NCBI RefSeq assembly: GCF_954871325.1
Contig: NC_088776.1
Span: 20,026,052-20,090,051 of the forward strand
Length of the DNA stretch: 64,000 bases
Source of the DNA: Gordionus sp. m RMFG-2023
Taxonomy: Eukaryota; Nematomorpha; Gordioida; Chordodea; Parachordodidae
Direction: 5' to 3'
Shown here one piece after another: positions 37,700 to 49,500 of the stretch. The position numbers and the translations under genes are program-made. The stretch's first letter is position 1. The number at the start of each line of letters is the position of its first letter. The notes beneath the pieces were generated by a model. The model had not been told where the DNA came from and ran no database searches. It worked only from the letters and a program-made list of their open reading frames with translations.

Positions 37700-38265
37700 T
37701 TTTGTCAATACTGCGAAACATTTTGGTTAATGATATTATCGTAAATGTGTTACTGCAAAATATCGGTTAGCGTAAAAGGATATTCACGCAAAAGCTTTGC
37801 GAATGAATTATCGCAAATTCATTATCTCAAATGCTTTTTCGTGAATATATTGCCATAAATGCGTTACCACAAATGCATTAACAGCGAATGTATTAGCGCG
37901 AAAACAATATCTTGAAAATATTTTTTATAATGTACCATAATATTATCGCGAATGCACTTGAGCATATATCTTACAGCAAAACATGCCCAAAAATGCATTA
38001 CAATGAATTTATTTTCGTGAAAACATGACTACAAAGATATCATAGAGGTTGTATTACCGCGAAAACAATATCGTTAATTCATTACCATGAAAATATCATC
38101 TCGAAAACATTATTTTAAATGTATTTTAGCCAATATATTGCCGCACAAACATTATTACGAGTGTATTACCGAAAGAATATTACCCCGAATGCATTTCCGC
38201 GTAAGCATTAATGCGAATGCATTATAGCGAATATATTAAGGCGAAAACAACTTCACGAAAGTAAT
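37700..38265. repeat. Degenerate 14-bp minisatellite, about 40 units
   Basis: Cutting the sequence every 14 bases gives a run of aligned units: TTATTTTAAATGTA, TTTTAGCCAATATA, TTGCCGCACAAACA, TTATTACGAGTGTA, TTACCCCGAATGCA, TTAATGCGAATGCA, TTAAGGCGAAAACA. The consensus is about TTACCGCGAAWGCA. Phase holds for more than ten consecutive units on the right and is lost only by occasional 1-3 bp indels on the left. CG dinucleotides are far more frequent than in the flanks. Units are diverged, so the array is old. Confidence 0.85.
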
Positions 38266-41171
38266 GTCACTTATAAATACTTATTTTTGTTATATATCCG
38301 TAACTATAGTTTTGCTACCGTTTGGGAGTGTCGATCCCATCATTTTTTTTTGCTACTAGAATCTAGCCTATTTAGAAAAGTTCAAATCTTTTTTAAAAAA
38401 CTGGTATTATAGAATATGGACGGATCCATGAAAAGGCCGATCAATCAGAATCTTATTTATATTATAGTTAAGGGTTGCCACGGTAATTATTTTTGTCTTA
38501 ATTTTTTCCCTTTTCAGCGGATAATTTCATTTCTAATTATTAACACTATCTCCTTCCCTCCTCTACATTCTTCCAGCTCTTTATATTCCCCTTTTAATTT
38601 TTTAAAAAGTTAAATATACTTTTAATCTATTTAAATTATATTTTATATTGTCGTTTATATCATTTAAAAAAATGGAATTTAAGGAACCAGAATCTCTTTT
38701 TAATTTTTTTTTTAAATTATCGAACTGGAATTTTTTAGTTCAGAATTAGAAATCTGAAAATGAGGAGTTGCGATATAATTCATTTTACATAATATATCAC
38801 TTTATATGAAGAGAAATACATTTTTTTAAAATAAATTTTATAACCAGTGGCTTGTTCAATATAACCTAAATAACAGCTGACCCCCCCCCCCCCGCGATTT
38901 TAACCGTTATGTTATTTAACCAGAAAAATTTCCTGAAAAAATTAATTTGGTTTGTATATAATATAATTCGCACAGAAATTTTTTTAAAATTTTAAATGGT
39001 AATTTTTATGGTAATTGGACAAAAATTTCCAGGGCTAAAATTCCTATAAAATAAAAAAATGATGTTTTACGAATAATTGTCAAGTCAGGTTAATCTAATT
39101 TTGAATGTGAGTATTTTTTGTCGGGGAATTTTGCTTGCTAATATTTTTGGAGGAATCTATTTTGACTCGGTCAGGGTCTTTTTTAAATATATTTATTTAA
39201 CCAAAAGTTAATTTTTGTTCAAATCAATTATTAAATTTTTTTTAGAATCAATATCTCATTTTATTCAATAATTTTTTTCATTTATTATATTCGTAGTTTC
39301 CATTTTTCGTTTAAAAAGAAAGAAGTAGACTATAGTTTAGATTGTATAGATAGATCAATATAATTTGTTTGTCTGGGAAATTCATTTTTAATATAAAACG
39401 TAGACAAATCGATAAATTTTGATTTTTTTTTTTAAAAAAAAATAATATATTGGTGAATGTGAATTTTTATTAAAAGACCTTTCTATTTCTAAAATAAATG
39501 TCTAATGAAACCAAAAAAAAGCTGTGATTATATTTTAACTGGCAATTGGATTAAAATACTCCGAAAATAAGTTAAAAAACCCAGAGATTTTAATTATATT
39601 AAATTATTTTTATATTATACTGCATATTAAAAAAAATATTCAGAAGTTTTTTTTTCGTTCCAAAGAAATTTTGCAGAGACCAACAGGGCCTGATCAATAG
39701 ACCCGAGCCGAACTGAATTTTAATATAGTAAACAGGGTTTGAAAAAATTCAAAGATTCTTGATCTAGAAAATAAGGACACAAATCTAGCAAATTTTATTA
39801 TAATTTTTCAAATATTAAGTTGATGGTTTAAAAATAATCATCATTTTTTAAGTGGCAAGGGTGCCACAGAAGTCACATATCTAGGCTGAGGATCTAATAC
39901 CAAAATAGAGCATATTTTGCATACTTCCAAATTCGCACCAACTGTGAATGCAGTTGGGTTAAGGAAGTTGTAAAAAAGGGTTTATTAAAATTGTTATACG
40001 GCCATTAAATCTTTTCTACAGGGACTGTTTAAAATCATCCTAATTATATTAAATTTTTTATACTATTAACTAAATTAATTTATTTTGCTACTATTCCTTA
40101 AAATCAGGTTTGAATTCAGTTTCGGAAGCTGGTAAAGATAATCGCTCAACGTCTTTTCACCATAAATTTTTTATTATCTAAATATTCCTTCTATAGTAAC
40201 ATTAGATAAGAAAAATATACATATTTTTTTCAAAATTTAAGAAGTATCATACTCATTTTTTAGTGAGCTAAATTTGGTATATTATGGTCAATGAGCAATA
40301 AATTTCTAAGATGATTTATCCTTTACATTAATTATTATAATATAGGTATATACAATAAATCTGTTAAAAATTTAAAACTACCGATAATTTTTATCGAAAT
40401 AAATGGATATACAAAATAGATTACATTTAAGAAATTCTAAAATATTTTCAAATATTAAAAAGACTTTTTACAAAAAATGATTCAGAATTTTAAATGAAAT
40501 TTAATCAAATATCTTACTTGAGCATTCTCAAAGAAAATAAAAAAAAAAATTCATTTTTCATCACAAATTATATATATGTAACACATTTCTTTTTATAATG
40601 ATTAATCAACTATTAATCTTCTTAATTAATTGCTTGTCCATATTTAATTTCAATCTTTATTCTAAAAATAAAATCTTATTTTGTTTACCCCCTTTTATAG
40701 AATATTTAAACATGTGTATCGTTTCACTGTAATAGAGTCCTTCAACAAAGATAAACTAAAAATTAAGAGGCCTGGCAACTCTGATTCTGTGGGCACTAAT
40801 ATTTATTCATTTTATAAAAATATAATTTAACTTAATAAATTATCACTATATTACTCCAAAGGAAGGATATTTAAATGCAAATCGATAAATTTATTTAAGA
40901 TTAATAAAATTTTTGCATTTTTGTTTGGAGGATTTTACAAACCTTTCGTAAATTTTTTCAAAAAAGTTTTATTTTCAAGTAACCAAACAAACAACAAGGA
41001 GAATTAGAGTATAATAATAGGTACAATCAAATATCATAGTTATTTATGATATTATAATATAATAATCATGCACTAAAAGATTTGGGGAAAATCAAAATAT
41101 GTTGTTTAAATACTTCACATCACACTTTATAAATAGGTGAATAAACACCTTTTGTTAACCTTTAAAATATT
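38266..41171. other. AT-rich, gene-free stretch upstream of the kinase gene
   Basis: It contains a C homopolymer run at 38880-38893 and A/T-rich sequence. I recognise no conserved exon. It must hold the kinase promoter, but I cannot point to a supported promoter element. Confidence 0.45.
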
Positions 41172-41242
41172 ATGATGAAAAAACAAATATATCAGCGAAA
41201 TTGCTATTCGGCTCAACCAACAGCGCTACCAAGGAAAATCTG
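41172..41242 (+). CDS. Candidate first coding exon of the PIM-like kinase gene
   Basis: Two adjacent ATGs open MMKKQIYQRNCYSAQPTALP followed by RKI, then a consensus donor GTAAGT at 41243. The exon ends in phase 2. It would join an acceptor after CGCAATGAG at 42133, giving a first base T that completes a codon and keeps the downstream kinase frame. The kinase would then be 359 residues rather than 337. The strong donor and the matching phase support it; the weak pyrimidine tract of the acceptor and lack of conservation argue against it. Confidence 0.35.
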
Positions 41243-42128
41243 GTAAGTATTTAAGCTCAGAATTAATTATTCTTTAATCAAAATTTAGATATATTTTCAA
41301 AAAAAAGCCATAAAATGAAGTGATAGATTTATGCTAAAAACTATTAGCCCACCTAAAATTAGATTTTATTCAAGACATAAAAATCATTATAACTTAATTT
41401 CTAATAAATAAAAGTTATCATATCACCTTCACTAATTAACAATAATTGATTTCAGCTGTTAATCAAAAATGATATATTATAATGCAATTCTATGTGTGTA
41501 AACTCTGTATTATTTATAATAGTGTTTGCTTCTGGATTTTATCCATTCAATGTATTCCTAATTTATAATTTTAAAGCAATATTTATTTCCCGTGCTAGCG
41601 CTACAAATGTGTTTATATTTACTTTAATCAAAATATAAATAAAAATTTACATAAATAATTTAATTTCAAATATTTATGATTCAAATAAAGTATAAAAAAT
41701 AGAATGAAGAATTGAATAAAAGGTGTCTTTTACATTTTAAATTTTACATAAATACAATTTTATTAACTTATAATATAAAAATCAAACATTTTTTATTATA
41801 AAAATCTTTTTATTAGAAATCATTTTTTTATATAAACACCACAATATTTTTATCGTGGTTTATAAACATAACACTTAATGAATGATGTGATTTGTTTACA
41901 TTTCTCAGCAAACATAAAAATTATTTTGACACAAATGAAAATTACATAATAATATTTCTTTTATTAAATTTGCAAAATTATTGTTATGCAAATTAATTTA
42001 TGAGTGGGTATCATTTGGCGCTATTTTTTTTAAAGTTAAAAAAATATAAAAATATTATTCTTTTTTTAAAAAAAAACATTATATAAATTATGAACATTTT
42101 TTAAATTAAAATTGATTATAATTCCGCA

Positions 42129-45100
42129 ATGAGTAATATGAAATTCTTGATATACGCTGAAGATGGTAACAATGATTTATTAGACAAGGATATTATTTCT
42201 GGAAATTTAAGATCCGAGAACAAATATGGTTAGATTTATAAAATAAAAATTACTCATTTGACAAAATGTTTTTTATTAATGATATAAGCAAATGAACTTT
42301 AGAAACTGAGACCATTTTTTTATAAGGTTTACAAGTTAATTACATAAACATTTTTTAAAATTTAATATTATCGTCGTGTTTCTCAATCTCAGCACATATT
42401 CTTAAATGTATAATTATAATTATACTATATATTAATATTAATCTGGTTTGTAAAATTATAGGTTAACCCCCTATAAATTACAATTTTTGTTAAGAATTAT
42501 ATAAAAAAGTAATCATTTTTTTGTTGCGGGAGCATCCAAAACCTGTTTTAATTAGAACTTTAGAGAAACATGAGATGACAAAGTTTTTGAAAATTTTATA
42601 AATATGTTGGGCCATATTTTTAATTTTCTATTTAAAAAAGCTGTAATTTATGTTTTTCGATAAAGTTTTAAAAAATTTTGAATTAAATCTTGAAATGAAA
42701 TGGTAATTTATTATATAATGTAATAATAAAATAATATTTTAGATGATGTTAAAGAAAGAATAGAACAAATTTATAATGTGGGAAAATGTATAGGCGGAGG
42801 TGGATTTGGGGAAGTCTATGCTGCTAAAAGAATTGCTGATCAAAAATTGGTATAATTTTAAAATTAGTTTTAATATCAATCTATATTTTTTTTTTGAATA
42901 TTCAAGGTTGCCTTGAAAATCATTAAAAAGGAAAAAATATCCCATTGGGTTGAGGTAAATCTTTTATTTTAAATTTTATGATGATCGATTTTTTATAATA
43001 AAATTTTTTCTTAAACAATTCTTAAATTGAATTTCATCAAATTTATGCTTTTTGCCTCCTTAACGATAACATTTTAACATAGGCGAATGCACGACAAATT
43101 CCCCGCGAGATAGCTCTTTTACACAAAGTAAGACATATTCCCGGATGCATAAGATTATTGGATTTTTACGAATTCAATCATTTTTATATCATATCTACAC
43201 ATCGACCAGAATATTGCATAGATCTTTACGATTACATAACACAGTATGGCCCTTTAAAAGAATCGCTAGCAAGAAAATATTTTTCCGAAATTCTGCAGAC
43301 GATAATAGCGTGTTCTGAAGTTGGGGTGGTTCATTTAGATATTAAGGATGAAAATATTCTGATAGACGTTAAAAATAATCGGCTCATTCTTATAGATTTT
43401 GGATCTGGAAATATTCTCGACAACAACACCTCTACTTACACGAAATTTGAAGGTTAAAATTTTTTAAAATAGACGTAACATTAAAATAAAATTTGCAAAG
43501 TTTTATAAATACCATTTCAAGCAAATAAAAATCTACTTCCCCATCCGATTTTTTCCCTCACCAAAATAGATAAACCTAGTAACTTTAAATAATATTTTTT
43601 TTAATTAATAAGGGAAGGTTTTATGGTAAAAGGGAATTATAAAGTATTGTAATATTTCTTTCTACGTTAGCGTATCTAGGATTTTTTATTGGGAAATGAA
43701 AGGGCACTATTGGATAGGTATTTCCGCCACAAATTTTATTGGAAATCTTTTACTTAATGTAGAATTTTGGCTATGTTAAATTTTTATAAAAATAATTCTT
43801 ATTTTTCACCTTTTTTTCTAAAATTTTTGAATTATAGTCTTATTTTTAAAAAATAATAATTTTCTTATTTTTTTTTCTGATATATAATACATTGTAAAGG
43901 TCTGCCAGGCTCGGCCTATGGGTGGAGTAATGTCTTATTATTACTATCTAGGTCGGGCACCAAAATGTTAATGATTTATTACTTTTACATCTAATTATGG
44001 ATTTAAATAAAATATATCCTATAATTTGTTTAAATGTTCTATTAGAATTTTTGCATAAATATAAAATGACAATACAATCTACATTATTATTAGGCCTTTT
44101 TGCTCATAATCTTGAATTTTAATTTAATCTCAAAATATGGTTAGATCACCATTGACAGAAAGTTTTAAAAACGGGACAACTTTTTTTGACATTTGCAACC
44201 TCTGTATACATTGGGGGGGGGGGGTGGAGGAAAATATATATTTGCTTATAATGATATTTAAGAGAACAAACAAATTTCTCACTTTCCCATCCTTTGGTTA
44301 TGCGCCTGGCAGTCTACCTGTGCATATAGTTTTATTTTAACTCTTTTAATTCGCAAATTCTTGTGTTATATGGTATTATTATTAGCTTTACTAAGATTAT
44401 TATTAGTCAGATTTTATAAAAATTAATATAATGTAGAGCGAGAATATATTTAAAAAAAGATATATATGAGATAAGATTGAGAGCGAAATTAATATCTTTT
44501 ATTTGTTGTTATAGTATTAATGAAATTTTAAAAAAAATTATAAAATAAAACATGGATAAGAAATATGAAAAATGAGGAATTTCATGGAATAACAAATAAC
44601 CTATTTTCTCTTATTATCTTAATCCATTTATTCATGTTCAATATCGTATTTATTTATAATCATTAAAAAAAGATAGATGTATAAATTAAATAAATTTACA
44701 AAAAATAAGAGATTTGGATTTGTGTACCAATTTTTATAATATAGGCACGACCCTAATTATTTATTAAATATCAGTATCGGCCGGTCCAATGTATCAAGCA
44801 AGATGGATATATTTTATTTTACTTTTTTGTTTTAAACAAGGTAATTTCATCCTTTAAAAAAACTGGAATTATACCAAATCCTAATATCGGTTTAAGTATC
44901 TAAAAAAGTTAAATTGTCTCCAATATTTAAATTTATAACCCTTAGGAATTATAAAATAGAGGGTATTGTAATACTACAGGGGTTCAACTTAGAAATCTGT
45001 AATTGGCGAATTTGTCTTAATTTTTTTATCCAGCTCGCCCTTGGTATTTTTTAAATTTATCTTCCGCCTGCCCTTTTCTCTAAAGAATTTGTTAAACCCC

Positions 45101-45926
45101 ACCACACAATGTTAAAAAACTATTTTAATAACCGGTTTGGTTCTTTTTTTATTTTAATGTATTTTTAATAAATTGAAGTATGTTAATTAAAAATATTTTT
45201 TAATCAACCCACCACATGACAAATGTTTAAAATATTTTACAAAACACTCACACGGGCTAAAAACCTACCCATTGCAGACATCCATCTATTATCTTGATGA
45301 AACTTAAGGTAATATTTCTTAATTAGGCACAATGGTTTATAGCCCTCCAGAATGGATTAACAACAAATGCTACGACGCGATTCCAGCAACTGTCTGGTCC
45401 CTGGGAATTTTGTTATATGACATGCTTTATGGTGATATTCCCTTCGAAACACCTTACCAAATATGTCAAGCCAGAATATTTTTCGGCAACAAGCCTGTTT
45501 CTTCAGGTTATCTCTCACCCCCTCCTCGACTTAAAATATAATTTTGACCTCAAAAAACAATTCACACCTAAGCTTAGATGTTTACACCAATTATAAAATA
45601 TTAACTTAATTTTAAATTGGATATTCCTTAAGTGTAAATTTTTTTGATAATTAAAATCATTTTGCTACTAAAAATAATATTCGAAAGTTTAATGATTTTA
45701 ATAGTAAATTTTTTTAGAAGGTAAAGACTTAATTAGCGAATGCCTCAATTTTGTACCTCACAAAAGACCAACCCTGAATAGGATCTCATTGCATCCATGG
45801 CTAAACACCAGAAACAATTATATAAACCGTTGTATCAGAAGGGGCGATACAAGACAGCCGACAGGTGATGTATCAAATATAGAAGAAGGCCAAGACAATT
45901 TGCATAATAGTGTTGAGAGACTTTAA
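42129..45926 (+). CDS. PIM-family serine/threonine protein kinase
   Basis: Six exons: 42129-42228, 42743-42849, 42907-42954, 43083-43452, 45327-45506, 45718-45926. All introns are GT-AG, phases agree, and the sum is 1014 bp (337 residues plus stop). Domains in order: glycine loop [13 protein letters not shown] lysine in [14 protein letters not shown] (PIM: ISDW); helix-C Glu in REIALL; hinge HRPEY, keeping the PIM Arg-Pro-Glu insertion; catalytic loop [17 protein letters not shown]; activation segment YSPPEW; the PIM hallmark [20 protein letters not shown]; and a C-lobe end [13 protein letters not shown]. About 45 polar residues follow. The HRD arginine is leucine here, so this is a non-RD kinase. 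PIM kinases are cytosolic and nuclear, active without activation-loop phosphorylation. The start could lie further upstream (candidate exon at 41172). The fourth intron (1.9 kb) holds dispersed repeats. Confidence 0.93.
43690..43880. repeat. Dispersed repeat in the fourth kinase intron
   Basis: The sequence CCACAAATTTTATTGGAAATC, with TTTTTGAATTATAGTC downstream, is related to the repeat at 20250-20570. A G-run (44213-44224) and a TATGCGCCTGGCAG phrase further on resemble the opposite end of such elements. Ends are not defined. Confidence 0.4.
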
Positions 45927-45942
45927 AAGACATTATATTTAA

Positions 45943-45948
45943 AATAAA
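45943..45948 (+). other. Polyadenylation signal of the kinase gene
   Basis: AATAAA lies 17 bases past the TAA stop, which suits a very short 3' UTR. In such A/T-rich DNA the hexamer is also common by chance. Confidence 0.5.
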
Positions 45949-46095
45949 TATATATATTTTTTTTTACAAAATTAAACACAAAACTAACTACCTGTGATAT
46001 TTCTTTTTGATAAATATATTTTTAAATATATCTTATAGGTTGTATTAAAGTTTTTTTTGAATGCCAAATTATCAAAATGTGTAGGAAAACAATCC

Positions 46096-46260
46096 TAACG
46101 CCGTGTCCTAGGTCGGCTTAGTAGCCAAAAAAGCAAAAAAAAACGAGAATAAAATATCAAAAATAACAAAATGCCACCAATTATTTAAAATAAACCAAAT
46201 TAGGGTGTTCTCGAAAGGCAATTAAGTATTCAAATTAGGCTGACCTAGGGCACGGCTTAA
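46096..46260. mobile_element. 165-bp MITE between the convergent genes
   Basis: Terminal inverted repeats: left CGCCGTGTCCTAGGTCGGCT, right in reverse complement AGCCGTGCCCTAGGTCAGCC. About 24 bp are matched with a few differences. The interior is A/T-rich and non-coding. The superfamily is not clear. Confidence 0.65.
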
Positions 46261-46576
46261 GCGCTTAAAATTTTTTTATATTAAATAATGCAATGTTAGT
46301 TATCTACATATTAATTTACTAAATGTAGTCTAAATGCACCCATGCCTTTATTTTATACTGATTCTGAATATGTAGCCATTAACCAAACTCAAAACAATTA
46401 TTTAAAACAAAATGCAACTAGTTTTATATAATTTAGATTTCAAAGCTTTTCTTTTATAAAATGCCATTATTATGCTTTGAATATCGTCGTACCTTGTAAA
46501 AAAAATTTTTATTGTATGAGTAGTAATTTATAAATAAATACCTTTTTTAAAAAATAAATAATTGACTTTTATAAGA

Positions 46577-46582
46577 TTTATT
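46577..46582 (-). other. Polyadenylation signal of the ASCC3 gene
   Basis: On the minus strand AATAAA lies about 15 bases past the TGA stop at 46598. Confidence 0.5.
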
Positions 46583-46597
46583 TTAAATTTTAACAAT

Positions 46598-49500
46598 TCA
46601 TTTATTGGTGGGTAATAGAATGTTCAGACATATATCGTATTGTTGATCTAGACCTATATAGCTATCGCTCATCAAGTAGAATGTGTATATAAATCGACCT
46701 TTTGTATAATATAAACATATAAAACATTCAAAATTAATTTCTTTTGACCATTAAAATTTAACCTGGTTTGGAAGGGGTAGTAAATAATAAAGTGGTTTGG
46801 AGAACATCGTAAACACAGCCTACTCGTTTAAGAGCTACTAATTCAGTCTTTTCGGATTCCGCTAAAATCAAGACCCATGATTCATCTTTTTCTTTAGGAA
46901 ATTTAGGGCAATATGCTTTGCTACCTTTTTTCTTTAATAATTTATCATTAAAATTTGGTTTACAAATAATTATATAAGTGTTTTTTATAAATTTGGTTTC
47001 CACCTTGCCTTACATGCGTTATTTATAAAATTTAGTTAATTTTCAAACCTTATTTTTATTAATTCGTGTGAGTTTAACGGTCATGGCTAATTCCTGATCG
47101 GAAAATACATTGGGCCATTCATCGGCAGAAAGTCTTGTTTTCCCTTTATTAATTATAATTTCGAATTGATATTTGAAAAAAAAGAATATACTATATAAAA
47201 TGAATCCAGACAAGGATACCTCAATTTATTTATGTCAAAAATAGATAATCTATCAGACATGATTTTAAATATTTTGGTAAAATTGCTTTATTTCTATCCG
47301 GGGCATTTTACTCTAATTATAATAGATAATGATGAATAATCTAAATCTTAAAAAATAATAATTATCAGTAATAAGTGTATGCGATAACGATTAAAAAAAT
47401 AAATATAAAAAAAATATTTATGAAAATTAAAGATTCAAATAACTTTGCAAATTGATAAAAATTGATTGAGCAGTGGATTCTTGAAAATAAAGCGAGATGT
47501 CAATCTTTATCATAGGAAATCTCATTAAGGCAGAAAATATCTTTATTTTTTTAAAATATAATTACAAAGGATTCACAGAGAAATGATGTGTTTTTAATAT
47601 TTTTAAAAACCTGGCCCAGCCTAAAAAAATTATAAACTATATTATTTTGATTGATATTTAAAAGAATGAGTGCGATTCGCAAGGTCAAACGTCCTCTGAC
47701 GACAATGTAGATGATAATGCTAAGGATGATAGTTGGGGTATTGAAAAGGATAAAACACGAAATACAAGTATACAGGAAGTTTAAAGATGGTAGCTTTTTA
47801 AACAACAATCATGGTGAACATGAACACCTAAAGATGGTACGGGCATACAATGAGAAGGCTTAAAAACTATATAGGAAAAATAAGAGTCTAAAAGAGATGG
47901 ATAAATGAAAGTGAGGAAGACCAAAACTCCAATGATCGTTAAAATTTTAAAATAAAAACCAAAAATTAGGAGTCTATAAATAACAAAATTTCTTATGACT
48001 ACAATTAAAAATAGTTTTATTCGAATATTCGTGAATACTAAAATGAAATTATTTCGAATATTTGTTAGGAGCACGAAGTCTGACATTAAATACATTTAGT
48101 GATTATTTTAAAGTTGGGGTTGTAAAAGGTCCATTTCTTATACGAGTATGTCTTTCGTCTAATTTCTTTACTTAAGAATCCGAGATGTCCCTCAATTAGA
48201 TTATTTTAAAATATGTGAATAGATGATAGTAATTTATCAAAAATGTTGCATATATTTAAGATAAAAATATTCCGTCTTAAAAACGACGTTATTGATGGGA
48301 TACAGACGTTTGACCTTCTGTATCTGCCTCTGTGGTTTAAAATTTTTTTACATCATCTATCTTAGGATTGGTAAAATAATGAGTATCAGTTAGAATATTT
48401 TTCAAGTTGACCCGCTCATCTTGACAATAAATCACCAATTGGGGTATGTTCACAATGTCAATAATTTTACCATTCAAGGTAACATTTCTAAAAAAATAAA
48501 TCAATAGAAGGGAATTGAAGTAATTTATAAAAAAATAAAAACTAAGGATATAAATAATACATCGGGGTATGTCCTGGTTCGACTTATATAAATAGCCGAC
48601 TGAGTTTCAACTAAACAGTCTAAAAAGTATCAGAAAAAAAGAGAAAAACCAATGCCATCAAACACTTAAAAGGTATCCTAATGTTAAACCCAGGCTAACA
48701 TTAATAAGTAAATAAGTTGAACCAAGACACACCCTTAAGATTAAAAAATATATATATAAGTTAATAATTTCGAATTCTTTCTATATGCTATATAGTCACT
48801 TGCTAAAACTAGCAAAAAAATAAAAAAAACAAAAGTTATTTAATTAATAAGAACAATAATAGAAATTATTATATAATATTTAATATTATAGAACAAGCTA
48901 AATCTTAAGGCGCATGTCGAAAAAAAAATCGGCTAAGCCTTTTGGTACGAATTAATAAATTTTGACTTCCCTTAAAGTGAAGTTATTCCTTAAGAAAAAA
49001 CTGAGGGGATAATTCCCAACTAAAAATTTAGGCGTTTTTTGGAGTCGGCCCAAAAGCAGGTTATAGATGTGATTTTCGACACTAATTCTATTGTTATTTT
49101 TATTTCTTCATCTTTTATTATGTCCCCCAGACTTCTTCATAAAATATTGTATATTAGAGTTGCATTTAATTATACTCGAAAAAATGGAGGTGATCTGAAT
49201 TAATGAAAGGTAGAGTGGTTAGAGATGAATCTTCAACCCATCTAGATTGAGCGCACATTTGCATAAAATTGACCAGGAGCAAAGACACCGCCAACCATCC
49301 TTCCTCCGCGGCCATATCTAGTAATGCCTTAGTGAAAATTTTATTTTATATTTTAAATCAATTACCGTACTTTGATTTAAGAATTATAAAAGTGATATAA
49401 ATTGTTTAAAAAATTAATCATATTTGTTAATGTATCCTCTATCCTCTACCACGCCGAATTCAAGTACATGCCCCACTAATTTTTAAATAAAGCTTCGGTT

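Noticed and set aside
38878-44230. C and G homopolymer runs at 38880 and 44213
   Set aside because: They are common in repeats of this region and could also be sequencing slippage; no specific function can be argued.
47551-48095. Overlapping minus-strand open frames of 85 and 104 codons as missing ASCC3 exons
   Set aside because: They are hydrophobic, A/T-driven sequences with no match to the helicase or Sec63 domain and no suitable splice phase.
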